Below are positions 41,256 to 50,319 of a stretch of 64,000 bases of DNA, piece after piece. Source of the stretch: Paenibacillus woosongensis (GTDB lineage: Bacteria; Bacillota; Bacilli; Paenibacillales; Paenibacillaceae); NCBI RefSeq assembly GCF_030122845.1, contig NZ_CP126084.1, positions 868,001-932,000 of the forward strand. Direction: 5' to 3'. Each line of letters begins with the position of its first letter. The stretch's first letter is position 1. The notes below the pieces were generated by a model. The model saw only the letters and a program-made list of their open reading frames with translations, was not told where the DNA came from and searched no databases. The translations under genes and the position numbers were made by a program.

Positions 41256-41654
41256 ATGTCGTTGATATATGGCATAGGTCATGATGTGGTTGAAATAGAT
41301 CGGGTTCGTAAAATACTAGACGGAGCCTCGGGGGACAGGCTGCTGAAGCGCGTGCTGACGCCGGATGAGCAGAAGCTGCCTGGCAGCATGTCGCGTCCTG
41401 CGGAATTTCTGGCCGGCCGGTTCGCGGCCAAAGAGGCCATCAGCAAAGCTTTTGGCTGCGGTATCGGCAGTGTGCTTGGCTTCGCGGACATGTCCATTCT
41501 GCCGGATGCTCAGGGGAAACCTCATGTCGTATTGACGCAGGAAGCATGGCAGCGGCTCGGTCTGGCTGAAGGTCGGGCAGGCTATGCCGTGCATCTCAGC
41601 ATCACGCATGAGCGCCAGCTGGCTTCGGCATTCGTCGTTGTAGAGAGAGTGTAA
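41256..41654 (+). CDS. acpS: holo-[acyl-carrier-protein] synthase
   Basis: 132 residues. IYGIGHDVVEIDRV with the metal-binding Asp, then FLAGRFAAKEAISKAFG with the catalytic glutamate-lysine pair, and HLSITHERQLASAFVVVE are AcpS motifs. It transfers phosphopantetheine from CoA to acyl carrier protein. ATG 41256 follows GAAGGA closely; the in-frame TTG 41262 would give the classic MIYGIGHD start at a better distance, and either is possible. mutY follows 19 bases downstream. Confidence 0.93.
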   Translation: MSLIYGIGHDVVEIDRVRKILDGASGDRLLKRVLTPDEQKLPGSMSRPAEFLAGRFAAKEAISKAFGCGIGSVLGFADMSILPDAQGKPHVVLTQEAWQRLGLAEGRAGYAVHLSITHERQLASAFVVVERV

Positions 41655-41673
41655 CGAAGGAGAGAGCTACTGG

Positions 41674-42864
41674 ATGTTCGAAGAAAAATGGAGCATGGAG
41701 AGCAGAACGTATTTCAGCACGGAGCTGCTGTCCTGGTATGAACGGTCGAAGCGGGATTTGCCGTGGCGCAGGCATCGCGATCCCTATTATATTTGGATAT
41801 CGGAGATTATGCTGCAGCAGACCCGCGTGGATACGGTCATTCCGTATTTCCTCCGGTTCATTGAGCGTTTTCCGACGATAGCGAGCTTGGCCGAAGCGCC
41901 GGAGGAGGACGTGCTGAAATGCTGGGAAGGGCTCGGCTATTATTCCCGGGCCCGGAACTTGCAGGCGGCCGCCCGCCAGGTGATGGAGCGACACGGCGGC
42001 CAGGTGCCGCGCGACAAGGCGTCTGTCGCGGCGCTTAAAGGAGTCGGCCCGTATACGACCGGGGCGATACTTAGCATCGCCTTCGATCAGCCGGAGCCCG
42101 CCGTCGACGGAAATGTAATGCGCGTGCTTTCCCGGTATTTCTTCATCGAAGAGGATATCATGAAGACGGGAACGCGGGCGCTGATGGAAGGGCTCGCGGC
42201 GTCGCTTATTCCGGCAGGCCGGGCCGCTGATTTCAATCAGGCATTAATGGAGCTGGGGGCGCTGGTATGCACCCCGAAGGCTCCGCAATGCCTGACATGC
42301 CCGGTCATGGCGCATTGCTCGGCGCGCCTGGAAGGCGCCGAGCTTCGCCTGCCGGTGAAGAGCAAGGCGAAGCCGCCGCGTCCCGAGCATCGGATCGTCG
42401 CCCTCGTGGAGGGCGAAGGAGATCGAGAGGGACGCGTGCTCGTGCGCCGGCGGCCGGACACGGGGCTGCTCGCGCGGATGTGGGAGCTGCCCCATGTGCT
42501 GGCTGCCGCGAAGCCCGGCGAGGGCGCCGATTTGCCGGATGGCGCGGCGATGAGCCGTCTGGCGGGAACGCTGGCCGAGGAGGGCACGTACGTCCGGCCA
42601 GAAGGGCCGTTTATGACGGCGGAGCATATTTTCAGCCATATCCATTGGTATATGCGCGTGTTCCGCTTCCAGGAAGCCGCCGCCTTGAGCGCCTTGGCCG
42701 GCTTTGCCGAGCTGGCGGTGGCGGAGTCCCAGGCTGCATATGATAAAGGGGAGCGGGCTGAGGAATATCGCTGGATTACGCTTGAGGATATGGAGGAGCT
42801 CGCTTTTCCCAACGTATTCTTAAAGATTCTTCATCAATATTTCAATGATAAACAGCAGAGGTAA
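41674..42864 (+). CDS. mutY: A/G-specific adenine DNA glycosylase MutY
   Basis: 396 residues. HhH-GPD fold with WISEIMLQQTRVDTVIPYF (catalytic Glu), LKGVGPYTTGAILSIAFDQPEPAVDGNVMRV (hairpin and catalytic Asp), and the [4Fe-4S] cluster cysteines in the order C-x6-C-x2-C-x5-C. The C-terminal NUDIX-like domain (about 230-390) reads 8-oxoguanine, with FSHIHWYMRVF. It removes adenine mispaired with 8-oxoG. AAGGAGAGA precedes ATG. The C-terminal third is rich in GC and alanine. Confidence 0.95.
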   Translation: MFEEKWSMESRTYFSTELLSWYERSKRDLPWRRHRDPYYIWISEIMLQQTRVDTVIPYFLRFIERFPTIASLAEAPEEDVLKCWEGLGYYSRARNLQAAARQVMERHGGQVPRDKASVAALKGVGPYTTGAILSIAFDQPEPAVDGNVMRVLSRYFFIEEDIMKTGTRALMEGLAASLIPAGRAADFNQALMELGALVCTPKAPQCLTCPVMAHCSARLEGAELRLPVKSKAKPPRPEHRIVALVEGEGDREGRVLVRRRPDTGLLARMWELPHVLAAAKPGEGADLPDGAAMSRLAGTLAEEGTYVRPEGPFMTAEHIFSHIHWYMRVFRFQEAAALSALAGFAELAVAESQAAYDKGERAEEYRWITLEDMEELAFPNVFLKILHQYFNDKQQR

Positions 42865-42869
42865 CTATA

Positions 42870-42912
42870 AAAGCAGACCAGGAATCGGGAACGTTCTTGG
42901 CCTGCTTTTGTG
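42870..42912 (+). terminator. terminator after mutY
   Basis: AAAAGCAG pairs with CTGCTTTT, with an inner CCAGGA/TTCTTGG stem, and a short T tract follows. Confidence 0.8.
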
Positions 42913-43026
42913 TATGCGGGTTATTGATGGTGAACGTTAGCCATTTCTTGGTTCGGCTGTGGGCAGCAGTATATGTGCCAGTTAGTGTCGAATGATGTCT
43001 GAGCTTGCATGTTCTGGCAAACCCGG

Positions 43027-43242
43027 CTATTCAAGCATCCGGTTCTCGACGTCCTTCATATTGTTCTGTTGGTCGGTTTCCCGGTGCTGCGGCTCAACGA
43101 CCTGTCCTTTTTCCGTTGGAGCATCGCCGCTAACGCTGCGTACAAAGCTGGTGAATTGCAACTTTTGCTTGTCAGCCTCCTGCTTGGCCGCAAGCAGCTC
43201 CTGCGGGTCATTGGTCAACGGTTGTAACGTGTCATCGGTCAA
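43027..43242 (-). CDS. small hydrophilic hypothetical protein, 71 aa
   Basis: 71 residues, highly polar, without membrane or signal segments; rich in Gln, Glu, Asp and Lys, with LAAKQEADKQKLQFTSFVRS in the middle. Start is TTG 43242: AAAGGAGGT lies six bases upstream on the minus strand, an excellent site that falls inside the longer frame beginning at 43266, which is therefore not used. No family recognised. Similar small polar proteins are common in sporeformers, but no spore role can be shown. Confidence 0.65.
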   Translation of the reverse strand: MTDDTLQPLTNDPQELLAAKQEADKQKLQFTSFVRSVSGDAPTEKGQVVEPQHRETDQQNNMKDVENRMLE

Positions 43243-43739
43243 TGTAATACCTCCTTTCAGGGTCATATATTTTAAGATTACCCGAAGCGCCGTTTTTCAA
43301 TCGGTGTTTCAGGCGAAGGAAAAAAGGCTGCAAAATGCCCCGTTATCCTTGCCAATATGATATAATGTGTGGCAGGTCTTTCCTGAATTGAACTTGTTTA
43401 TAATTCCTTTGTTAATTTTCCGTTTAAGAACTCTCTGAAAATAGCAATATCCCCCTTGGAATTACCCCCGCTTTAACAAACCCTATTTTTGGCAGGCCCC
43501 TTTTTTTATGCACTTACATTTCCAGTACTAGCATTAATTTTATCGATAAATAATGTAAACGCTTAATATAAAGCGCTTTCAGAAGAAAAATGGTGTATTT
43601 CCCTGATTATTATGGTTTAATGGACAAGTAAGGAGTTTTTCCTCGGTTTTTGTCTAGATTTAATTATTCGTTGGATGTTAAAAATGGACCGTGTGTTTTA
43701 CATGATTCTATCAAAGCAAAGGAAAAGGGAGATCATAGC
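43243..43739. other. intergenic region with degenerate cre-like sites
   Basis: About 500 AT-rich bases between divergent genes. TGTAAACGCTTAAT (43553-43566) and ATAAAGCGCTTTCA (43568-43581) each match the CcpA cre consensus except at two positions, side by side. No gene supported: the frame starting at 43650 lacks a ribosome binding site until ATG 43740. Promoters of both flanking genes must lie here but were not located with confidence. Confidence 0.45.
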
Positions 43740-44171
43740 ATGCGTATTCGTTCCTTCCAGTTGAGTGATGCCAATCAAGTGATGGAGCTTCTGCAGGTAT
43801 CCTTGTCGGAGCAGTGCTACGAAGACACTAAGCGGGCTTTTGCCAGACAATTGTCCTGGGATTCGGAATTAATCATGGTTGCGGAAGCCGAAGAGGAAAT
43901 CGTGGGGGTCTTAATCGGGACCATCGATCAAAATCTAGGCTGCATTTATCGGACTGCGGTTCATCCCGAATACCGTCGTCAAGGGTATGGCAAGAGGCTG
44001 GTTAGCGCTATGGAGCAGCGGTTCCAGCAGCGCAACGTTCGCCGAATCGTTGTAGCTGGCGATGAACACAATAAGGCTGTTATGCCGCTGTACGAAGCGA
44101 TGGGATACGGAGCAAGCAAGTTTCTGGAAGCGTTCCATAATTTGGGTATCGCAGCAGTCCGTTCGCTGTAA
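43740..44171 (+). CDS. GNAT-family N-acetyltransferase
   Basis: 143 residues. MRIRSFQLSDANQVMELL start, then the acetyl-CoA loop AVHPEYRRQGYGKRLVSAM and AVMPLYEAMGYG at the end are the GNAT core. Substrate unknown. AAAAGGGAGA at about 43723-43732 selects ATG 43740 over the longer frame from 43650. Monocistronic, with a terminator downstream. Confidence 0.88.
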   Translation: MRIRSFQLSDANQVMELLQVSLSEQCYEDTKRAFARQLSWDSELIMVAEAEEEIVGVLIGTIDQNLGCIYRTAVHPEYRRQGYGKRLVSAMEQRFQQRNVRRIVVAGDEHNKAVMPLYEAMGYGASKFLEAFHNLGIAAVRSL

Positions 44172-44235
44172 GGTTCTATAAATAAATCCAATGCCGCGCT
44201 GCGGTTAAATTGGATAATGATCTCATGTGATGATG

Positions 44236-44283
44236 AAGCATATCTTCCGTCCGTTGCAATTGGGCGATAGATATGCTTTTCTA
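44236..44283 (+). terminator. terminator after the GNAT gene
   Basis: AAGCATATCT (44236-44245) pairs perfectly with AGATATGCTT (44269-44278), followed by TT and a short T-rich tract. Confidence 0.75.
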
Positions 44284-44370
44284 TTATTATGCCTTATTTT
44301 TGATAAGCAGGTCGTTTTTAGGCATGGATTTACATGAATTCAATGGATTACGATATAGAAGAGGTGCAGT

Positions 44371-45033
44371 ATGAAGCCAGTCAATTTACCGGAGCACCGG
44401 GATACGGACCATCCAGAGTATGTTCGCAAGCGAGCTGAGGTTGACAAGGATTACGCGGAAGCCGAGGGGCGTGTAGCTGAGGAATCTGCTCCGCCCGTTC
44501 TTCAGAACAAATGGGTTCGTGAGCTGTGGGAATTGGGCAAGACGGCCGCAATTGCATTTATCATTATGCTTCTGCTGAATATGTTCGTGTTTAACCTGTC
44601 GATGGTGAAGGGCGAATCGATGCAGCCGACACTGGAAGAGCGGGAGCGGTTATTCGTCGACAAAATCGTTTATTACTTCTCATCACCACGCAGCGGGGAT
44701 ATCGTTGTGCTCAAAGATCCCAGCACCGGGCCTGATAAGAAGCATTACCTTGTCAAACGGGTTGTTGCTGCCCCTGGCGAAACGGTGGAAATTCGCGACC
44801 ATGTCCTGTACGTGAACGGACAAGCTCTGAACGAGCCTTATACCGATGTGCAGATCGAGGATCGGGATTTCGCGGAAATAAGGCTGGGCGAGAACGAATA
44901 TTTCGTGATGGGAGACAATCGCCGCTACGGTCGCAGCAAGGACAGCCGCAGCTTCGGCAGTGTGCAGAAGAAGGACATCGTCGGCCGCGCAGAATTCGTG
45001 TACTGGCCGGTGACTAAAATAAGAGGTTTGTAA
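44371..45033 (+). CDS. lepB: signal peptidase I
   Basis: 220 residues. Catalytic Ser83 lies in VKGESMQPT just after the single membrane helix (57-78), and the general base Lys129 in YLVKRVVAAPGE; GDIVVLKDP and MGDNRRYGRSKDSRSFG are further SPase I boxes. It cleaves signal peptides of exported proteins. The cytoplasmic N-terminus of 56 polar residues is longer than in Bacillus Sip proteins. AGAGGTGCAGT precedes the ATG. rnhA and queG follow on the same strand. Confidence 0.95.
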   Translation: MKPVNLPEHRDTDHPEYVRKRAEVDKDYAEAEGRVAEESAPPVLQNKWVRELWELGKTAAIAFIIMLLLNMFVFNLSMVKGESMQPTLEERERLFVDKIVYYFSSPRSGDIVVLKDPSTGPDKKHYLVKRVVAAPGETVEIRDHVLYVNGQALNEPYTDVQIEDRDFAEIRLGENEYFVMGDNRRYGRSKDSRSFGSVQKKDIVGRAEFVYWPVTKIRGL

Positions 45034-45060
45034 AAAATACAGTAGGTTGGAGGATATCCC

Positions 45061-45501
45061 GTGAAGGAGATTACGATTTATACCGATGGAGCCTGCTCCG
45101 GAAATCCAGGCCCTGGGGGCTGGGGAGCCATATTGATGTATAACGGCCATCGTAAGGAACTATCTGGCGGCGAGCCGATGACGACGAATAACCGCATGGA
45201 AATCCAAGCGGTCATTTCGGCATTGGAGCAGCTGAAGGAGCCGTGCCTTGTAAAGGTATACAGCGATTCTGCCTATGTTGTCAATTGCTTTAAGCAGGGA
45301 TGGATTCGCAACTGGCTGAGAAATGGCTGGAAGAACAGCAAAAACCAGCCGGTCGAGAACCAGGAGCTGTGGCAGGAATTATGGCGCCTGATGCAGATTC
45401 ATCAGGTTGAATATATCAAGGTCAAGGGACACAGCGATAATGAGCTGAATAACCACTGTGACTTCTTGGCGAGGGAAGCGATCAAGCGGATGTCCCGGTA
45501 A
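45061..45501 (+). CDS. rnhA: ribonuclease HI
   Basis: 146 residues. Catalytic residues Asp9 (YTDGACSGNPGPGG), Glu47 (NNRMEIQA), Asp69 (YSDSAYV) and Asp134 (NNHCDFLA), plus His124, are all in place, matching E. coli-type RNase HI that cuts RNA in RNA:DNA hybrids. Start is GTG 45061 after TTGGAGGA. It lies 27 bases after the signal peptidase gene. Confidence 0.95.
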   Translation: MKEITIYTDGACSGNPGPGGWGAILMYNGHRKELSGGEPMTTNNRMEIQAVISALEQLKEPCLVKVYSDSAYVVNCFKQGWIRNWLRNGWKNSKNQPVENQELWQELWRLMQIHQVEYIKVKGHSDNELNNHCDFLAREAIKRMSR

Positions 45502-45565
45502 TCGGGGCGGGACAGAACGCGGGAGTGCGGAGGACTTGCCTATTACATCTAAGGAGGGATCGGAG

Positions 45566-46774
45566 ATGACGGAAGCGCGACCTATTGCTGAAGGGAAGCA
45601 GAACAGTTCACAGGACTGGGCCAAGCTGAAGCAGGAGATTAAGGACGCTGCATATTCCATGGGAATCGATGATATCGGATTCGCCTCGGCCGATCCGTTC
45701 CTATCATTAAAAAATGTGCTCCTCGATCGCCGGGCTAAAGGTTATGAATCCGGGTTTGAGGAACCTGACATCAATAAAAGGATATATCCTGAGTTGTCGC
45801 TGGAACGGCCGGCTTCCTTGATTTCTATTGCGGTAGCCTATCCTTCCAAGCTCAACAATCCACCGAAGTCGGAGCCAGGCCTTCGCCGGGGGATTCTGGC
45901 CAGATCAGCTTGGGGCCAGGATTATCACACCGTGCTGCGTGAGGCAATGGCCCGGCTGGAGGAGTTCATCAAGGAGAGGGTAGAAGGAGCCCGCATCGAA
46001 AGCATGGTAGATACGGGAGCGCTGGTGGACCGTGCCGTGGCCGAGCGGGCCGGTATCGGCTTTAAGGCGAAGAACTGTATGGTCATTTCGCCGAAATGGG
46101 GCTCTTGGATCTACCTTGGCGAGCTGATTACGAATATTCCGTTTGAGCCGGATACCCCTGTAACCGAGGACTGCGGCGAATGCACGAAGTGCATCGACTC
46201 CTGTCCGACGGGCGCCCTGGTGGGACCCGGCGAGCTGAATGCGCAGCGGTGCATATCTTTTCTGACCCAAACGAAGGGCTTCCTTGAAGATGAGTTCATG
46301 AGGAAGATCGGCAACCGCCTGTATGGCTGCGATACCTGTCAGATGGTTTGCCCGAAGAACAAGGGCAAGTCGTGGAATCACCGGCCAGAGCTGCAGCCTG
46401 ATCCGGAAACGGTGAAGCCGCTGCTTCTCCCGATCCTTGATTTGAGCAACCGGGAGTTCAAGGAACGCTTCGGCTCCAGCGCCGCCGCCTGGAGAGGAAA
46501 GAAGCCGATCCAGCGGAACGCGGTGATCGCGCTGGGTAACTTCAAAGATCAGGCCGCCGTGCCGAAATTAATAGATATCATGCGAAATGATTCAAGGCCG
46601 GTATTAAGGGGAACGGCAGCTTGGGCTTTGAGCCGGATCGGCGGAGAGGAAGCGCTTCAAGCAATCAGCCAGGCCGTATCTGCCGAGAAGGACGAAGAGG
46701 TGCTTGCATACTTGCAGAAAGCTTTGACAGTGCTGCAGGAGCACGAAGTAAAACGGGAGGATGGGATGGAGTGA
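45566..46774 (+). CDS. queG: epoxyqueuosine reductase QueG
   Basis: 402 residues. Cobalamin-binding N-domain (SMGIDDIGFASADPF), then two [4Fe-4S] ferredoxin motifs, CGECTKCIDSCPTGAL and CDTCQMVCPKNKG, and a C-terminal HEAT-like tail (AVIALGNFKDQAAVPKLIDIM). It makes the last step of queuosine synthesis on tRNA. The frame is open back to 45458, inside rnhA; AAGGAGGGA at 45551-45559 selects ATG 45566. It overlaps the next gene by 4 bases. Confidence 0.95.
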   Translation: MTEARPIAEGKQNSSQDWAKLKQEIKDAAYSMGIDDIGFASADPFLSLKNVLLDRRAKGYESGFEEPDINKRIYPELSLERPASLISIAVAYPSKLNNPPKSEPGLRRGILARSAWGQDYHTVLREAMARLEEFIKERVEGARIESMVDTGALVDRAVAERAGIGFKAKNCMVISPKWGSWIYLGELITNIPFEPDTPVTEDCGECTKCIDSCPTGALVGPGELNAQRCISFLTQTKGFLEDEFMRKIGNRLYGCDTCQMVCPKNKGKSWNHRPELQPDPETVKPLLLPILDLSNREFKERFGSSAAAWRGKKPIQRNAVIALGNFKDQAAVPKLIDIMRNDSRPVLRGTAAWALSRIGGEEALQAISQAVSAEKDEEVLAYLQKALTVLQEHEVKREDGME

Positions 46775-47325
46775 ATTCGGACGCAGTGAAGAGCTTGTAC
46801 TATGCGGAGATGGACTCGCCCATCGGCATGCTTACCCTTTGCGGAAGCGAACAGGGACTGTGCCATATTGAATTTGGCTCGTACGCGGACCGGGCGGATT
46901 TTCTCGGAACATGGGCAAACCGCTACTATTCGGGTGCTGAGTATGTGTATGTCGCGGAGCCGCTGGCTCCGGCCATGGCTCAGCTTGGCGAATACTTCGC
47001 CGGGAAACGGCATAGCTTCGACCTTGCATTGGACATGCGAGGCACAGAATTCCAGCAAAAAGTATGGAAAGCCTTACTGGATATTCCGTATGGCGCAGCC
47101 GTCTCTTATAAGTTGATTGCCGAGCAGATCGGCCAGCCCAAGGCTGTTCGGGCTGTTGGCGGCGCAAATAATAAAAATCCGCTGCCTATCGTTGTTCCTT
47201 GTCATCGCGTCATAGGCTCAGGCGGAGCGCTTGTCGGATACGGAGGGGGATTATCCATCAAAGAAAGCCTGCTCTCTTTAGAGCGCCAGCATCATGATTG
47301 TACATTGACGACATCAGGCGAATAG
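46771..47325 (+). CDS. ogt: methylated-DNA--protein-cysteine methyltransferase
   Basis: 184 residues. The acceptor cysteine is in PIVVPCHRVIGSGGALVGYGGG, and FQQKVWKALLDIPYGAAVSYKLIAEQIG is the DNA-binding helix region of Ogt/AGT. It repairs O6-methylguanine by irreversible transfer to the cysteine. Start GTG 46771 shares GTGA with the queG stop, so translation is coupled. No Ada-type N-terminal domain. Confidence 0.94.
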   Translation: MNSDAVKSLYYAEMDSPIGMLTLCGSEQGLCHIEFGSYADRADFLGTWANRYYSGAEYVYVAEPLAPAMAQLGEYFAGKRHSFDLALDMRGTEFQQKVWKALLDIPYGAAVSYKLIAEQIGQPKAVRAVGGANNKNPLPIVVPCHRVIGSGGALVGYGGGLSIKESLLSLERQHHDCTLTTSGE

Positions 47326-47348
47326 CGATCGCTAAGGGGGATTAATTC

Positions 47349-48383
47349 ATGAGATTCATGAGTGTTGAGGATATCGAACCGGGGCAGTATCTTGGCAAGA
47401 CAGTATATTCCTCTAACGGGACGGTGCTACTGTCGGCTGGAATCCAGCTTACGGTCTACATGATTACGACACTGAAGCGTATCGGTGTAACCATGATCTA
47501 CATCAAAGATCCGAATTTCGAGGACATTGAGACGGAAGAAGTGCTCAGCGAATCGACGAAAAGCGCGGTCTTCAAGGAAATGAGCCATACGCTGGAGGCG
47601 GTAAGGTCCGGCAAGGACTGGAGTACGAAAAAAGTCAGCGTCAGCGTGGACGCACTGCTGGAGGATATTTTGAATCACCGGGGCGTGCTGCTTCAGTTAA
47701 CGGATATTCGCACTGCGGATAATAACGATTACATTCACGCGGTGAATGTGTGCCTGATGTCCTCAATGATCGGGCTTAATATGGGGCTGAATTACTCCCA
47801 GCTTAAGGACCTGGCGATCGGCGCTTTGCTGCATGATATCGGTAAAGCGAATCCATTGGCGGAAGGGGCATTCGGGAGTGGAATGGAAGATCACCATACC
47901 TGGAGAGGCTTCGAGGTGTTGAAAAATAAGCGCGAGTTCAGCCTGCTGATCGCGCACACCGCTCTTCAGCATCACGAATGCTTGGACGGCAGCGGTCTGC
48001 CGCGCGGGCTGGAAAGCGACGACATTCATCTTTTTCCTAAAATTGTAGCTGTGGCAAACCGGTATGATAATCTGATTGGCGGTGGCGGCAGCAATGGCCG
48101 CCCTATGCTTCCTCATGAAGCATGTGAGCAACTGATGGCCTACTCCGAGAAGGAGCTGGATCATGAGGTGCTTGTCGAATTTACAAGAATCGTCTCGGTT
48201 TATCCGAACGGAACTTCCGTGCGCCTATCGACGAAGGAGACTGGCGTCGTAGTGCGGCAGCATCGGGGATTGCCCGGACGTCCGGTTGTTCGCGTCATTT
48301 TCGGCTCAGGAGAAGATATCGAGGTCAAAGAAGTTGACCTTGCCGTAGAGACGACGACTTTTATCGAAGCGGTATTGGCTTGA
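47349..48383 (+). CDS. HD-GYP domain protein, probable cyclic-di-GMP phosphodiesterase
   Basis: 344 residues. N-terminal 90 residues resemble the small domain often placed before HD-GYP (EDIEPGQYLGKTVYSSNGTVLLSAG). HD motif is ALLHDIGKA; the later metal site HHECLDGSGLP corresponds to HHExxDGxGYP, with Leu replacing Tyr. C-terminal strands follow (VVRQHRGLPGRPVVRVIF). These enzymes hydrolyse cyclic-di-GMP. AAGGGGG lies before the ATG. Possibly in the queG-ogt operon. Confidence 0.85.
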   Translation: MRFMSVEDIEPGQYLGKTVYSSNGTVLLSAGIQLTVYMITTLKRIGVTMIYIKDPNFEDIETEEVLSESTKSAVFKEMSHTLEAVRSGKDWSTKKVSVSVDALLEDILNHRGVLLQLTDIRTADNNDYIHAVNVCLMSSMIGLNMGLNYSQLKDLAIGALLHDIGKANPLAEGAFGSGMEDHHTWRGFEVLKNKREFSLLIAHTALQHHECLDGSGLPRGLESDDIHLFPKIVAVANRYDNLIGGGGSNGRPMLPHEACEQLMAYSEKELDHEVLVEFTRIVSVYPNGTSVRLSTKETGVVVRQHRGLPGRPVVRVIFGSGEDIEVKEVDLAVETTTFIEAVLA

Positions 48384-48499
48384 ATTTTTAAAGATTCATT
48401 TGCTAGGTATGTTGCGGAAATGATATTATATCTTGAGGTACTGAAAGCATACCACAACAAGAATGAAACATTTGATCACAATACAGGGGTGGCTGAACC

Positions 48500-48733
48500 A
48501 TGAATTACGTAATTCCTATTATTACACTTATCGTCGGCTTGGTCGGCGGTTTCTTCATTGGCGTAATCTATTTGCGCCAACAATTGATGAAGATGCAGAA
48601 TGATCCGCAAATGCTTCAGAAGATGGCGAAGCAAATGGGCTACAATTTGAACGGGCAGCAAATGCAGCGCGCTCAGCAAATGATGAAGAAGCAGGGCATG
48701 ACGCAGCCGCAAGGCCGCCGGAAGAAGAAATAA
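48500..48733 (+). CDS. yneF: UPF0154 family protein YneF
   Basis: 77 residues: one N-terminal membrane helix ([21 protein letters not shown]), then the family-specific [30 protein letters not shown] (given here in part as MQNDPQML and MAKQMG) and a basic tail ending GRRKKK. Conserved among Firmicutes, function unknown. GTGGCTGA precedes the ATG, a weak ribosome binding site. Confidence 0.88.
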   Translation: MNYVIPIITLIVGLVGGFFIGVIYLRQQLMKMQNDPQMLQKMAKQMGYNLNGQQMQRAQQMMKKQGMTQPQGRRKKK

Positions 48734-48804
48734 TAGGTAGTCTATTTTTTTCGACAGACACACTCTGCTCCCTGGATAGGGAGAACAGGAAGGAGGAGGC
48801 GCGA

Positions 48805-49398
48805 GTGGCAGGCGTCAAAGATTATGTAAATACTCAGGTTGGAGCCAACCGGGAGAAGATTGAACACCATGTCCGCGAAATATTGAAGCTGATTGGTGAA
48901 GATGTTGAGCGGGAAGGCCTTATCGATACACCGGCAAGGGTAGCCCGGATGTACGAAGAAATATACGGCGGTTACGAAGTGGATCCTCGCGATGTGCTTG
49001 GAGTTACGTTCGAGGAGAACCATGAAGAACTCGTAATCGTAAAGGATATCGTGTACTACAGTCAATGCGAGCACCACACGGCCCCTTTCTTCGGCAAGGT
49101 GCATATCGGCTATATCCCGAGCGGCAGAATCGCCGGACTTAGCAAACTGGCCCGTTTGGTGGAGGCGGTCACCCGCAGACTGCAGGTACAGGAGCGCATT
49201 ACGTCGCAAATCGCCGACATTATGGACGAGGTTCTTAAGCCGCAAGGTGTGATGGTCGTCGTGGAAGGCGAGCATCTCTGCATGTGTGCCCGCGGCATCA
49301 AGAAGCCGGGAAGCAAGACGGTGACCTCGGCCGTACGGGGAACGTTCCGTTCCGATGCAGCTTCTAGAGCAGAGTTTTTGTCGCTGATTAAGGAATAG
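48805..49398 (+). CDS. folE: GTP cyclohydrolase I
   Basis: 197 residues. Zinc ligands are in [13 protein letters not shown] and [29 protein letters not shown] and the start of the core, [16 protein letters not shown], are diagnostic. It converts GTP to dihydroneopterin triphosphate for folate or queuosine precursors; queG is in the same neighbourhood. GTG 48805 follows AAGGAGGAGGCGC. A strong terminator follows. Confidence 0.95.
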   Translation: MAGVKDYVNTQVGANREKIEHHVREILKLIGEDVEREGLIDTPARVARMYEEIYGGYEVDPRDVLGVTFEENHEELVIVKDIVYYSQCEHHTAPFFGKVHIGYIPSGRIAGLSKLARLVEAVTRRLQVQERITSQIADIMDEVLKPQGVMVVVEGEHLCMCARGIKKPGSKTVTSAVRGTFRSDAASRAEFLSLIKE

Positions 49399-49432
49399 TG
49401 AACGGGTTGCTCTAGCTCAAACCCTAAAAACA

Positions 49433-49459
49433 AAACACGCCTTCATGGCGTGTTTTTAT
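49433..49459 (+). terminator. terminator after folE
   Basis: ACACGCC and GGCGTGT form a seven-bp stem with a five-base loop, extended by A and T residues, and TTTTT follows. Confidence 0.88.
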
Positions 49460-49533
49460 TTACTTTTAAATTTGTTAATCCAACGCATCCCGTTATCCTG
49501 TACAGGATGCCTTCTTCATTTAGTTTGGATAGC

Positions 49534-49970
49534 TTATGTGTCCTGAAGCGGGATGGTAAAGCGTACCGTCGCCCCGCAAGCTGGATTGTTCTCGGCGCAA
49601 ATCTGTCCTCCATGATGCTGAATCAGCGGCTTGGCGATATATAAACCAAGCCCCGAGTGTCCTTTTTGCCTGGAGGATGAGTGATTCCCCTGATAAAACT
49701 GCTTGAATGCCTGTTGCAGATCCTGCGGCTGTGCAAACCCTGCTCCATTATCCGTGATAGACATCATCACCTGCTGCTCGGTAATTTCGATGCGCCATTG
49801 AATCCGTCCGCCTTCAGGCGTATACCGGATGCTGTTTGTTTGCTCTGGATTAAGGCATCCCGCCCGTTACCGGCCGTAAGTACGCGATAGCCTTCAAGCT
49901 CCAGCGCATCTTGTATAAAAGCAATGATTTCTTCTTCATCATCCACCAATAGGATCGTTTCGTTTGCCAT
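49534..49970 (-). pseudogene. two-component system remnant: receiver domain joined to histidine-kinase C-terminus
   Basis: From ATG 49970 (GGAGGGTG upstream) a receiver domain begins, MANETILLVDDEEEIIAFI, and continues to about ALIQSKQ (residue 43). Near 49836-49842 the frame shifts into kinase sequence that starts at the N-box, NSIRYTPEGGRIQWRIEI, and runs through SITDNGAGF, FKQFYQGNHS and GHSGLGLYIAKPLIQHHGG to a stop at 49534. One internal deletion removing most of the regulator and most of the kinase, out of frame, explains this. The remnant cannot phosphorylate or bind DNA. Confidence 0.8.
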
Positions 49971-50100
49971 ATTCAATTGCACCCTCCAAGAACTAGCTAT
50001 AAAAAGGTCCATCTTGTTATTGTACACGTCAATTCTAAAGAATAAATAAAGAAAGTCTAATTACTTGAAGTTAATAATTGCCCATACTTCAACGGAGAAG

Positions 50101-50209
50101 GCGGAATCAATCTGGAGAAGCGGCAGCGGTCGCCTTTGCCCCCGGATTTCAACAGTTTTAATTGATTGATAGAAATCTGGGGGCAACAGCGATCGGAAGA
50201 ATGATCCGC
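50101..50209. repeat. long imperfect palindromic element
   Basis: GCGGA (50101-50105) and TCCGC (50205-50209) close a large imperfect hairpin; the inner arms TTGCCCCC-GATTTC and GAAATC-GGGGGCAA (50136-50150 with 50172-50186) pair almost perfectly around an AT-rich loop. Non-coding. It resembles mobile palindromic elements seen between genes in Paenibacillus, from memory. Confidence 0.65.
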
Positions 50210-50319
50210 ATGCGTAGTGGTGTTTAAGCTACTGTATTTATTCGTTCAATATGTACATCTTTATCCTTTCTTTATGATTGTACTTTAACCTGAAGGCATC
50301 ATGATAAGGAGGCACGAGG

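Noticed and set aside
43650-43739. Thirty extra codons at the N-terminus of the GNAT protein
   Set aside because: The upstream ATG lacks a ribosome binding site, while ATG 43740 has one and gives the standard GNAT start.
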